A DNA stretch of 64,000 nucleotides from Periplaneta americana (Eukaryota > Arthropoda > Insecta > Blattodea > Blattidae): the NCBI RefSeq assembly GCF_040183065.1, contig NW_027185566.1, forward strand, positions 124,001 to 188,000, read 5' to 3'. Positions 1-8,504 of the stretch are shown in pieces; the stretch's first letter is position 1, and each line of letters starts with the position of its first letter. The translations under genes and the position numbers were made by a program. Under the pieces are notes generated by a model. The model did no database searches. It was not told the DNA's origin and saw only the letters and a program-made list of their open reading frames with translations.

Positions 1-1520
1 TGAAAAAAGTCGAAAAGTTTTTCTAGTTTGTTAACAATTTTCTGCAAATGTTGAAAAGACTGAATTTTTTCTGTTAGAGGAGATAGGGGAGGAACATTTT
101 TGTGAAAGTGAGAAAATAAAGAACGAAAAACTACATTAGGAACTTGGGTAAATGCAATGCCTCCTTCGGTAGCATTGAAGGTAGGAAAGTTTTTTTGGTA
201 GTATCCAAAGCGATTTTCTAACCAATCTATATAAGTTTTAAACTTGGTATCTATGCTGACCTTGTTTCCAAAAAATCCGTCATGTTGTAGTGTTTTGTGT
301 GGAGATAAACTTTTTTTATGATTAAAAATTTCCCAAGTATTAAAACGAGAAGATTGTTGAAATAGATATAAAGTATCCTGTTCATTACCTCTTAAATGCA
401 TTCTGTTAGCGGAATAGGCAAGATCTAATCCTAAAAAGATGATCTCTTTTGCACCTAAGTAAACAGATAAACTGTAAGCTACGGTTGCCACTGATCCACC
501 AACATCCAGTCGATGCTTATCTGGAATAGGTGGATGGAGAAGTTCTTTAAATAGGGGAGTACCTGAAAAAATAATAGGTCCAGGATAGTTGTGAATAATG
601 CTTGGAAATAAAGAAGGTTCTGCTATTAGTAGTGGAGCTTTGCTCAGCATTAGTAGTGGAATAAAACTATAAAATAGTAAATTTTGAGGGTCAATAGCCA
701 CAATGAGGTCAGGAATAATTTTTTCATGGAGTAATCTGGGTATCACGGTATTCACGGCGATAATAATGATATTTTTTCTATTTATCATTTTGAGTTCTTG
801 AATATTTTTTTCTAAAGATGGACCCGCCGCAACAATAATACAAGAATTTCCTTGAAACCAAGATCTGAGTTTATCTACGCCTTCATATTCCATATATTGT
901 GGAATATTTTTTAAGATATGTGGAATCCAAAGCTTTTGAAAGTGGTCTATAGTGTTAATATTGACTTTTTTCATTTCTAAGATACTATCAATAACAGATT
1001 TTATTGCCTCATATAATGTCTTATTTTGTTCGTAACTAGCACGGTGAATAAAAATATTTACAAGAATGTGAGGAATCTGGACAATCAAGCTTTCTAGCCC
1101 CTGAGATTGTTGGATATGAAAAATAAATAACTGTTTTTGCTCCAAATATGGAGTAAAATCTTGAACAGAACAAGCAGCAGTAATAGTCTCTAGAGATGTT
1201 TCTAATACCCACACTGTAGAATTTGGAGAAGAATTTAATATTTCTAATGTATGATATCCTAGCTCTAGTCCTAAAACAACATAATAACGAGATGACCAGT
1301 TTTTGGTTTGTGCTTGTATTGTTTTTTTTGCTTCGTGCAAACTATTTATCTTACTGTTAAGACTTCCAAAAGAATTTTGTAGATAAAACCCTTCTTGTTT
1401 GCAAGGGTATATTTCTGACTGAATTTTTGGAAATAATCCTCTTGGGATGACACAGCTTTTTAGTGGTTGTTTTTCCAGTAATTTTGCATTTTTTTGTAAA
1501 AGAGAGTCTGAAGGGAGCAT
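1..1520 (-). CDS. DUF115 / Maf-like (MptE-like) protein, C-terminus cut by window edge
   Basis: An open frame runs leftwards from an ATG at 1520 to the window edge without a stop (about 506 codons). Its ATG overlaps the stop of trpS (TAATG), so the two are translationally coupled. The middle of the protein carries AAGPSLEKNI, followed by a Rossmann-like stretch with many Ile/Val, then a GGSVA and LGLDLAYS segment. This is the pattern of the DUF115 family (motility accessory factor / 6-hydroxymethylpterin pyrophosphokinase-like). In motile bacteria such proteins are linked to flagellin glycosylation, and spirochaetes often have one. The exact substrate is not shown by the sequence. The family call is good; the biochemical role is inference. 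Confidence 0.75.
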   Translation of the reverse strand, partial: MLPSDSLLQKNAKLLEKQPLKSCVIPRGLFPKIQSEIYPCKQEGFYLQNSFGSLNSKINSLHEAKKTIQAQTKNWSSRYYVVLGLELGYHTLEILNSSPNSTVWVLETSLETITAACSVQDFTPYLEQKQLFIFHIQQSQGLESLIVQIPHILVNIFIHRASYEQNKTLYEAIKSVIDSILEMKKVNINTIDHFQKLWIPHILKNIPQYMEYEGVDKLRSWFQGNSCIIVAAGPSLEKNIQELKMINRKNIIIIAVNTVIPRLLHEKIIPDLIVAIDPQNLLFYSFIPLLMLSKAPLLIAEPSLFPSIIHNYPGPIIFSGTPLFKELLHPPIPDKHRLDVGGSVATVAYSLSVYLGAKEIIFLGLDLAYSANRMHLRGNEQDTLYLFQQSSRFNTWEIFNHKKSLSPHKTLQHDGFFGNKVSIDTKFKTYIDWLENRFGYYQKNFPTFNATEGGIAFTQVPNVVFRSLFSHFHKNVPPLSPLTEKIQSFQHLQKIVNKLEKLFDFF

Positions 1521-2518
1521 TAAAAACCCATAATATGGCAAATTTTCTGGATATTTTGAGTGGCTATTTCTCGTGCCTTATTTTTTCCTAATGAGGCTAT
1601 TTCTTCCAAAATCTTGGGTTTTGCCTCTATTTCTTCCTTTTTTATTTTGATGGGTTCTATAAAATTCCACAGATTTTTTATCAGACATTTTTTACAATCA
1701 CTGCAACCTATTTGAGCTGTGCCACAATCTTGTCTTATTTCTGTTTGTTGCTGTGTACTAGAAAACTGCTGATGAAAACTGAAAATATTACATATATCAG
1801 GATTCCCTTTATCTGTCCGAAGAACCCTTTGTGGATCCGTTTTTGCACTGCGTATTTTTGTAACTAAATCTTCATAAGATTCGGTTAAACCGATATAGTT
1901 GTTCAAAGATTTACTCATTTTTGCTTCACCATCTAATCCCTTAAGTTTGAGCGTTTCAGTAAAGAGTGGTTGCGGTAAAGAGAATGCTTCAGTATTATAG
2001 CGTTCATTGAACCGTCGTGCTATTTCTCTAGTTAGTTCTAAATGTTGGAGTTGGTCTTGCCCCACAGGAATATACTCTGCATTATACAAAAGGATATCCG
2101 CTGCCATTAAAATAGGATAACTGAATAGTCCTGCATTAATATTTTGGTTGAATTTTTCCGACTTATCCTTAAATTGCGTCATTCTTGTTAGATCTCCGTA
2201 AGGAGTTACGCTGGAGAGTAACCAAGCGAGGCTAGTATGTTCTGGGACATGAGACTGAATAAACAAAGTGCTTTTTTGTGGGTCTAAACCGCAAGCGAGT
2301 AATATAGCGAATGTGGAAAGAATGGTTTGATGAAATTCGGAAGGAGCGTAAGGGATAGTAATTGCATGTAAGTCTACAACAGAAAAAAAACACTGTGTAT
2401 CTTGAGCTTCCTGTAAAGTGATCCAGTTTTTTATTGCTCCCAAATAATTGCCAATATGTATGGTACCAGTAGGTTGAATACCAGAAAAGATAATTCTAGA
2501 GGATGTTTTTTTTTTCAT
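1520..2518 (-). CDS. trpS: Tryptophan--tRNA ligase
   Basis: Class I aminoacyl-tRNA synthetase that charges tRNA-Trp. The N-terminus has the TrpRS signature SGIQPTGTIHIGNYLGA (HIGN is the HIGH motif), and KMSKSLNN is the KMSKS loop near residue 200. Length, about 332 residues, is normal. The reading frame stays open to 2560, but the ATG at 2518 is preferred because GGAAGGAAAG lies just upstream and the family begins at this point. The stop overlaps the start of the downstream DUF115-like gene. A CxxC-CxxC cluster (CGTAQIGCSDCKKC, near residue 275) resembles the Fe-S/zinc-type insertion of some bacterial TrpRS enzymes; metal binding is inferred. Confidence 0.96.
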   Translation of the reverse strand: MKKKTSSRIIFSGIQPTGTIHIGNYLGAIKNWITLQEAQDTQCFFSVVDLHAITIPYAPSEFHQTILSTFAILLACGLDPQKSTLFIQSHVPEHTSLAWLLSSVTPYGDLTRMTQFKDKSEKFNQNINAGLFSYPILMAADILLYNAEYIPVGQDQLQHLELTREIARRFNERYNTEAFSLPQPLFTETLKLKGLDGEAKMSKSLNNYIGLTESYEDLVTKIRSAKTDPQRVLRTDKGNPDICNIFSFHQQFSSTQQQTEIRQDCGTAQIGCSDCKKCLIKNLWNFIEPIKIKKEEIEAKPKILEEIASLGKNKAREIATQNIQKICHIMGF

Positions 2519-2718
2519 AAATGTACTTTCCTTCCTATATAGACATAAAAGATAAACCAAAAAATAGATTTTTTATATTTATTTTACTCGTAAATAATCC
2601 TACAAATAACAATACCTAACAAATTTTTAGGGTTTGTTATTTACTGTAAAACCATAAAAAATACTTTAATAAATTGAATAACAACCGAGATTAGAAATAT
2701 AGGAAGCTGGAGAAATAT

Positions 2719-3636
2719 ATGAAAAAACTTTTATTACTGATTGGTATCTTTATGTGGAGTGTGAGTGCTTTTGCTCAAGATAGTTCTGTTCAAGGACGTA
2801 TAGAAAACTTTCAAGGATTAATCGGTGTTTATAATGATCTTGTGTCGGGCAAAAAAACGGCGAGTGGGGAGATTTATGATCCCAATGCTCTGACAGCGGC
2901 ACATAAAGATTTACCTTTTGGAACCCAGCTTAGGGTGACTAATTTTGCCAATGGAAGGTCAGTAGTTGTCAAGGTTAATGATAGAGGTACTAAAAATAAG
3001 GGTCGTGTTTTAGAGGTTTCAAAAAAGGCGGCACAAACATTAGATTTTTTAAGAGAAGGTGTGGCTTATGTTAAGGTAGATGTTTTATCTGATACACTGC
3101 CTATTGAAAGTAACGAAGAAGAACCAGCACTAGATGCTCGTATGGATGATGAACAAATGTCTGTAAAAATTGCTAAAACTCAAAAACCGCAGGATACAGA
3201 TGATGGATTTTATCAAGAGCCTGTTCAAGATAAAAACAATCTAGAACAGCCTCAAGAGAATTTTTCTAAACCTATTCCTGAAGAAGAACCAAAAGATGTG
3301 GAGTTGAATACGAAGGCAGTCAATCAATTTAAACCAGAATCTGTCACTGTGGATCCAGCTACCAAAAAAATGAGTGTCAATCGAATTTTTGTTATTCAAT
3401 TTGGAGCTTTTTCAACTCAAGAGAAAGCGGAATTATTTCAGAAACAATTGGCTACAAGTGGGTTTAGAACCTACTATGCTAAAGAAGGTAGAGGGAAAGA
3501 TGCTCTTTATAAGGTTAGAGAAGTTACTATTTACAGAGATTTACAAGAGGTCTTTTCTAAAGTATTAGATTACAAAAAACAAGGATTTGATTGTTTTGTG
3601 GTAGGCAAATTTTTTGTAGACGATAAAAAAATCTAA
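2719..3636 (+). CDS. RlpA-like septal ring lytic transglycosylase with SPOR domain
   Basis: Exported peptidoglycan protein. Residues 1-19 form a signal peptide ending AFA. Residues about 33-125 match the RlpA double-psi beta-barrel (ASGEIYDP, PFGTQLRVTN, VKVNDRGT). A poorly conserved acidic, Pro/Gln-rich linker follows to about residue 215, and a SPOR domain (IFVIQFGAFST onward) ends the protein, which normally binds denuded glycan strands at division sites. RlpA enzymes cleave glycan strands or assist septal wall separation. GGAG lies just upstream of the ATG. Next to it is a lytic transglycosylase lipoprotein, which fits a wall-remodelling pair. Whether this copy is catalytic cannot be told. 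Confidence 0.9.
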   Translation: MKKLLLLIGIFMWSVSAFAQDSSVQGRIENFQGLIGVYNDLVSGKKTASGEIYDPNALTAAHKDLPFGTQLRVTNFANGRSVVVKVNDRGTKNKGRVLEVSKKAAQTLDFLREGVAYVKVDVLSDTLPIESNEEEPALDARMDDEQMSVKIAKTQKPQDTDDGFYQEPVQDKNNLEQPQENFSKPIPEEEPKDVELNTKAVNQFKPESVTVDPATKKMSVNRIFVIQFGAFSTQEKAELFQKQLATSGFRTYYAKEGRGKDALYKVREVTIYRDLQEVFSKVLDYKKQGFDCFVVGKFFVDDKKI

Positions 3637-3639
3637 GGC

Positions 3640-3674
3640 AGATCCATTTTTCTATGGGGTTCTTTTTTTTCCTC
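3640..3674 (+). terminator. Weak possible terminator after the RlpA gene
   Basis: A short imperfect stem built on CCAT/ATGG with a U-rich 3' flank lies just after the rlpA-like stop. The stem is too short for a firm call, and the next gene has its own ribosome binding site 60 bases on. Confidence 0.25.
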
Positions 3675-3711
3675 TGGCTTATAGTTATATTTAGCTGGAG
3701 GAAAACCGACC

Positions 3712-5796
3712 ATGATGAGAATGTTTGTATATTGTATTTTTATTTTTTCTGTTTTTGTACAATGTACTCAAAAACTGGAAGGGTATGAGTATTATACTTA
3801 CTTTCAAGGTGATATTCGTTTCCCTTCATTGAATTTAAAATTACAGCCAGAGCAGACTTCTTTAGAATTTTTGGAAAAGAATTATATCACAAAAAATTAT
3901 GGCTCGGTTGTACAAATCCCCTTTTCTGAAGCTTGGTCTGCACAGGAACAGTATATTTATCTCAGAGCTCTTTTACACTTATCTGAGTGGGATAAACTCT
4001 ATCAAATTTTAAATAAGTATTCTATTTTTTATACAGACCTTGTCGTAGGACCCTATTTATCCGAAGTAGCATTGCGTGTGTTCATTCAAAAAAAAGACAC
4101 TGCTCTCAGCAAAGAAGCCTACCAAAATTTTCAAATAATCAATAAAAATGCCCCTGTAAACAAAACAAAACAAAATAGTTTACAGGATATGTATGCTGCT
4201 TTTTTAGGTCGGATTTCTTTTGCTAGTACAGAGGGAGGGTATTATTTTTACCGTTATGATCAAGATCATGCTAACCACTTGGCTTTGTATAAGGCTATTC
4301 GTTTTAAAAATCCAGATGCTATTCAAATAGCTAACTTTAGTACTTTTAGAAAAGCTGTGCCTCGTAGTAAAAATTGGTCGGAATTTTTACCCATAACTCA
4401 AAGCAAGAATAAAGTATTGTATTTAGAACTTTTAAAGCATTTAAATAGGAATCAAACTTTGGCTGCTTATTATTTTAATCAGGGAAAGTATTCTTCTGCA
4501 CTTCAATATGCATCTCCCAATAGTTTTTATCATCATGCAAGTGCCTTAATAACTGCAAATAAAAAATATTCTCATCATAGTTTAAGTTATGCACAAAAGC
4601 ATCTCAAAAAGATGTTCTTTTACTTAGCATCCTACTATTATGAACATAAAAATTTTTCTGCTCTTAATCGTCTTTTTTATCAAGGATATGCTCACCGGTC
4701 TTTGCGTCTTTTGATTGTATTAGGGTTGAACAAGAGGGAGTATACCCAAGTATATAAGACCTTGCAATATGTTCTTTCTCAGTATGACTCTCAGATTTCA
4801 GTGGCAGATAAGGCGATGGTTTATTATTGGCTCGGTTTTTTGAGTCCGTATTTTGGTAAACAAACTGAATCTATACGATACTATCGGTCTGCAGCTATTT
4901 ATTATCCCAATTTATATTATGGTTGGGAAGCGTTCAAAGCTCTTGACAATTCCTTACTTTCTTCTGTTTTTGATGGTTGGGAGAATATCTATAAAACAAA
5001 ACAAAAAAGTATACAACAGTTTATAGCTGGTGTGAATTCAATAATTCTTAGAGAAGAAAATTTGAATTTAAAGCGAGCTTTTTTCTTCTTTAAAATCCGA
5101 GAAGATGAAAAAGCGAAAAAATTCCTACAATTTTATATGAATAGTTTAAAAACTATGAAAGAATTTTCCTATTATCCATTGGCAACAGCTTTTTACAAAA
5201 GTCATAGGATGGATTATTTTTACTTTTATATGAGAGCCTTTTTAAAACGGTTACAAAATGTTGTGGGAAGTTATCTTTTTTTTGAAGATCTGTTGCCTTC
5301 ATTATTTCCAGTTAAATATCAAGATTTTATTAATGATGCGGCTAAAAGATATGGATTTTCGCCCAGTATTTTGGAAAGCCTAATTTTACAAGAAAGTGCC
5401 TACGATCATTTAGCACTTTCTTGGGTGGGAGCTCAAGGTTTATCTCAACTTATGCCTACAACGGGGGCACCTATTATCAAAAAACTATATCAAGCTAAAG
5501 TGATAAAAAATGAGGATATTTGGGATCCAAGAACAAATATTTTTGTTGGAGCCGATTATATGAACTGGCTTATGAACCGTGTTTATAAGGGGTATCCTCC
5601 AGATGATCAACTCGCTTTAGCTTATGCGTCATATAATGCTGGTCCTAAGAGAATAAAAAAAATGTATCATAGGATGGAAAATAGAGTTAATTTACCTCAT
5701 TTTGTTGAATCGATAGACTTTACTGAGAGCCGTGATTATGTTCAGAGGCTGACTTTCGCCAAAGACATTTATGGTTTTTTGTATCATTCCAAGTAA
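3712..5796 (+). CDS. Soluble-type lytic transglycosylase lipoprotein (Slt/MltC-like)
   Basis: Large (694 aa) lipoprotein with lipobox VFVQC (Cys 18). The long middle is helical, Tyr/Lys-rich and superhelical in character, like the Slt70 ring of hairpin repeats. A C-terminal SLT domain follows: ILQESAYD (catalytic Glu near residue 561), GAQGLSQLMPTTG, ADYMNWLM and YASYNAGP. It should cleave beta-1,4 MurNAc-GlcNAc bonds with formation of 1,6-anhydroMurNAc, anchored by lipid in the periplasm or outer membrane. GGAGGA sits nine bases before the ATG at 3712. Together with the RlpA gene it forms a plus-strand wall-hydrolysis pair. Confidence 0.92.
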   Translation: MMRMFVYCIFIFSVFVQCTQKLEGYEYYTYFQGDIRFPSLNLKLQPEQTSLEFLEKNYITKNYGSVVQIPFSEAWSAQEQYIYLRALLHLSEWDKLYQILNKYSIFYTDLVVGPYLSEVALRVFIQKKDTALSKEAYQNFQIINKNAPVNKTKQNSLQDMYAAFLGRISFASTEGGYYFYRYDQDHANHLALYKAIRFKNPDAIQIANFSTFRKAVPRSKNWSEFLPITQSKNKVLYLELLKHLNRNQTLAAYYFNQGKYSSALQYASPNSFYHHASALITANKKYSHHSLSYAQKHLKKMFFYLASYYYEHKNFSALNRLFYQGYAHRSLRLLIVLGLNKREYTQVYKTLQYVLSQYDSQISVADKAMVYYWLGFLSPYFGKQTESIRYYRSAAIYYPNLYYGWEAFKALDNSLLSSVFDGWENIYKTKQKSIQQFIAGVNSIILREENLNLKRAFFFFKIREDEKAKKFLQFYMNSLKTMKEFSYYPLATAFYKSHRMDYFYFYMRAFLKRLQNVVGSYLFFEDLLPSLFPVKYQDFINDAAKRYGFSPSILESLILQESAYDHLALSWVGAQGLSQLMPTTGAPIIKKLYQAKVIKNEDIWDPRTNIFVGADYMNWLMNRVYKGYPPDDQLALAYASYNAGPKRIKKMYHRMENRVNLPHFVESIDFTESRDYVQRLTFAKDIYGFLYHSK

Positions 5797-5819
5797 TATG
5801 AGAGGAGCCAGTAAAAAAT

Positions 5820-6476
5820 CTATGGAGTATTTGTGGTGTCTGTTGTAGAATTTCCATTAGGATTATCCTCAATAACAGGAACTTTATTCAGATCTCCCAA
5901 TGTAGTTGGATAAGCACTGAGAAGTCTAACAACTTCTTTTCTTTTTGTAGGTTCCATAAGAGAAATCAAATATGCGGTTGTACTTGCACTACCTTGTTCT
6001 GTGGCTATTCTATCCATCATCTGAATAGTCTCTACGGCTATGACAGGTTCCATATCATTGAGAATAGCAGCTCCAGATTCAGGAGCAATATTGGCTATTT
6101 TTTGTGCTAAACTCCGAATACTAGCTTCATCTTGTGCATTAGCAGTGGCTACATTCTGTTTTTCTTTTTCAGCATTTTGGATGGTTTCTAACTGTTTGTT
6201 AATCTCTTTTTGTTTTTCTTGGAGGATTTGAGAAGATTTATCAAATTCTGCTTGTCTTTGTTCTAGGTCTGATTCCTTTGCAGTAAGGACAGCCCACTGT
6301 TTTTTTAAAGCTTCTCGCTCTATAAGAAATGGATCTTCAGAAATTGCCTGAGCAGGAGGAGTATTTTGAGCACGCAAAAATCCTATTTCAATAACACCAA
6401 TCTGATGAAGAAGAAAAATAAAAGCAAGAAGTAATCCTAGATTGATTAAAACTAAAAGAATTAATTTTCTCTTCAT
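5820..6476 (-). CDS. flbB: Periplasmic flagellar collar protein FlbB (MotE-like)
   Basis: One N-terminal membrane helix (about residues 5-28), a coiled coil rich in Glu/Gln/Lys (about 50-110) and a C-terminal MgtE_N/MotE-like helical domain (ANIAPESGAAILNDMEP, then AVETIQMMDRI). This layout and the 218-aa length match spirochaetal FlbB, the base of the periplasmic collar that helps recruit stators. The tail is Asn/Thr-rich and low complexity. It is the last gene of the flgN-flgK-flgL-fliW-csrA-flbB operon, 13 bases after csrA, which supports the flagellar role. MotE in other bacteria is the alternative name for the same architecture. Confidence 0.85.
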   Translation of the reverse strand: MKRKLILLVLINLGLLLAFIFLLHQIGVIEIGFLRAQNTPPAQAISEDPFLIEREALKKQWAVLTAKESDLEQRQAEFDKSSQILQEKQKEINKQLETIQNAEKEKQNVATANAQDEASIRSLAQKIANIAPESGAAILNDMEPVIAVETIQMMDRIATEQGSASTTAYLISLMEPTKRKEVVRLLSAYPTTLGDLNKVPVIEDNPNGNSTTDTTNTP

Positions 6477-6489
6477 AAAATGGTAATCC

Positions 6490-6738
6490 TTAATCCTGTT
6501 TTTGTGAGTTTGTTTTCAGTTTTTGAGAGATTTCTTTTAATTGGTCTAAAACAGGGGAATGGGCTGCTTTTAGATTAGCCTCCTTAATTTCATCGTAAAT
6601 TTCTTTACGATGAACAGAAACGGATCTTGGAGCAGCGATTCCAATTTTCACTTGATCACCTTTAATTTCGATGATTTTAATCTCAATATCGTCCCCGACC
6701 ATTATGCTCTGGTTAGGCTTTCTAGCCAGCACTAACAC
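6490..6738 (-). CDS. csrA: Carbon storage regulator / translational repressor CsrA
   Basis: An 82-aa RNA-binding protein beginning [18 protein letters not shown], with the CsrA core [18 protein letters not shown] and [10 protein letters not shown]. The start is GTG at 6738 with GAGG six bases upstream, inside the end of fliW, so the genes overlap by 17 bases. CsrA dimers bind GGA motifs in leaders and block ribosomes. In bacteria with FliW, free flagellin releases FliW to bind and inhibit CsrA. The overlap suggests the two are made together. The tail is longer than in E. coli and rich in Lys/Gln. Confidence 0.97.
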   Translation of the reverse strand: MLVLARKPNQSIMVGDDIEIKIIEIKGDQVKIGIAAPRSVSVHRKEIYDEIKEANLKAAHSPVLDQLKEISQKLKTNSQKQD

Positions 6739-7204
6739 CCTTTACCTCACTTGTATTCTCAGATGTGATTTCTTGAAGAATATCATGTTTTGTGGTATAA
6801 TATTCATTTAAATCTAGAGCTTGTCGAGCCTGCTTGGTTATTGTATTGATGATAATTGGTCCCAGTAGATTTGCTGTCATCGTGTCATCAGTTGTTGTTA
6901 CAATAGCAAAAACCGCAAGCTTTTCTTTGGCTTCATCTAGGCTTGTAATCCCTATTTCAGCTAAATCAGACTCCCTCACATTCAAAATATAATCCCTCTT
7001 AAAAAGATAAGGATTTATTAATATAAAAGCAACATCTTTATCATCTTCGGACTGTAAAACTTGAAAAATATTATCTTCATTTAGTTCTAAAAGATAAAAG
7101 TGTTTGTGATCTTCAAAGGCATAAAGACCATCTTTAAATGTGATTCTTTCTTCAATTTTGACATCTACAAGCTTGTCAGAAGCGTTAATTTGTTTGGTAG
7201 CCAT
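6722..7204 (-). CDS. fliW: Flagellar assembly factor FliW
   Basis: A 160-aa FliW family protein: the N-terminal [21 protein letters not shown] and the later [16 protein letters not shown] are typical, as is [19 protein letters not shown] near residue 110. FliW antagonises CsrA and binds flagellin, linking filament assembly to translation. It lies 19 bases after flgL and overlaps csrA, the usual fliW-csrA arrangement. A C-terminal segment of about 20 residues looks unconserved. Confidence 0.95.
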   Translation of the reverse strand: MATKQINASDKLVDVKIEERITFKDGLYAFEDHKHFYLLELNEDNIFQVLQSEDDKDVAFILINPYLFKRDYILNVRESDLAEIGITSLDEAKEKLAVFAIVTTTDDTMTANLLGPIIINTITKQARQALDLNEYYTTKHDILQEITSENTSEVKGVSAG

Positions 7205-7223
7205 TTTTGCTCTCCTCGTCTTT

Positions 7224-8492
7224 TTATCTTAAGTAATCCAGTAGAGTTTTTGGTAATAAGTTACCACCTACTTGGAGGGATGTTTGTAAATCCTGTTCCC
7301 ATTGTTTTAATTTGACAATGGAATTTGCCATATCGGTATCATTAAGAGAAGATATGACTTCATTTGTATAAAGTTTTTCTTGAGACAATCTATTTTGTGT
7401 TTGTTCTATTCTACTTTGTATACTACCTACAGTGGCTAATTTATGAGTTACATTATTGAGTGATTCATCAATACCTCCAATAGATCTATTGACAGCATCG
7501 GAACTGTTGCTCAGTAGACCATTTCTCAAATCAATAAGGGCATCAAACATACTAGATTCGTATACACTGGCTGTTGGGGCATAGTTATTTGGAAAATCTG
7601 CACCAGGACTAGCTAGTACTCCTAAATCTTGAAGGACTGTTCCTCCATTGAGATCTTCTAACATAATTTGATGGGGTGAAGTGGTGTTCAGTACAAGGAG
7701 ATTCTGACCTGTGGTATTATCTATATTAGCAGTAATGTTCAGACCAGAAGAGTTAATTTTATCCACAACAGATTGCAAGTTATCTCCTGCTTTTATTTGT
7801 ATTTCTGAACCATCTATTCTCATCAGTTGATCTGCATTAGCAATATAGTTGGAGCCTGGAGTTCCTGAAACGATCATTTGATTTTGAGCAAAAAACGTTT
7901 CGGCCCCTGTTAGATTGGTTTTTATATATTCTCCTCGTCCGATTTCGGCAAACTTTGTCTGAGTATCGCCTTGGTAATAGACTTTTTGTATAGCCTCTTC
8001 CGATAGTGTGGGTAGTCCTGTTTTAGGATCCAACATTTTAGAACGTTCCACTTTTACAGCTTGTTTTTCAAGACTAGCTCCACCAAATAGTGCAGAACCC
8101 TGATACTGCACATTAGAGAGTCCTACCATATGCTCTAGGAGTTGATTTACCTCACTGGCAATGGCTTTTCTTTGATCTAAACTATAAATAGAGGTAGCAC
8201 CCTGTATAGCCAGTTCCTTGGCTCTTTGTAATGCTGTGTTGAAGGAGTCTAAAGTGCTTTCGGTCATTTTTAAACGCCCCTCTGAAAGAGTGATATTTCT
8301 TTCAAATCTTGACGAGTCGTTTAATCGGCTTCTTTGATGCATAAGCTCTGCTGTACTAACAGGATCATCTTCTGGCAGTTGAATTTTAGACTGACTGGAG
8401 AGTTGCTTTTGAACCTTTGCCATACCCTCTTGTTGTCGCTGGATATCATACAGTAAATTATTGCTTAAAAGATTATTGGAAACTCGATCCAT
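7224..8492 (-). CDS. flgL: Flagellar hook-filament junction protein FlgL
   Basis: A 422-aa hook-associated protein 3. The N-terminus (MDRVSNNLLSNNLLYDIQRQ) and the C-terminus ending in helices (VISSLNDTDMANSIVKL) are flagellin-like D0/D1 segments. The middle holds a variable beta-rich domain. It joins FlgK to the filament and is exported by the flagellar type III system. It starts 12 bases after flgK in the same operon. Confidence 0.95.
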   Translation of the reverse strand: MDRVSNNLLSNNLLYDIQRQQEGMAKVQKQLSSQSKIQLPEDDPVSTAELMHQRSRLNDSSRFERNITLSEGRLKMTESTLDSFNTALQRAKELAIQGATSIYSLDQRKAIASEVNQLLEHMVGLSNVQYQGSALFGGASLEKQAVKVERSKMLDPKTGLPTLSEEAIQKVYYQGDTQTKFAEIGRGEYIKTNLTGAETFFAQNQMIVSGTPGSNYIANADQLMRIDGSEIQIKAGDNLQSVVDKINSSGLNITANIDNTTGQNLLVLNTTSPHQIMLEDLNGGTVLQDLGVLASPGADFPNNYAPTASVYESSMFDALIDLRNGLLSNSSDAVNRSIGGIDESLNNVTHKLATVGSIQSRIEQTQNRLSQEKLYTNEVISSLNDTDMANSIVKLKQWEQDLQTSLQVGGNLLPKTLLDYLR

Positions 8493-8504
8493 ATCCTATC
8501 CTCC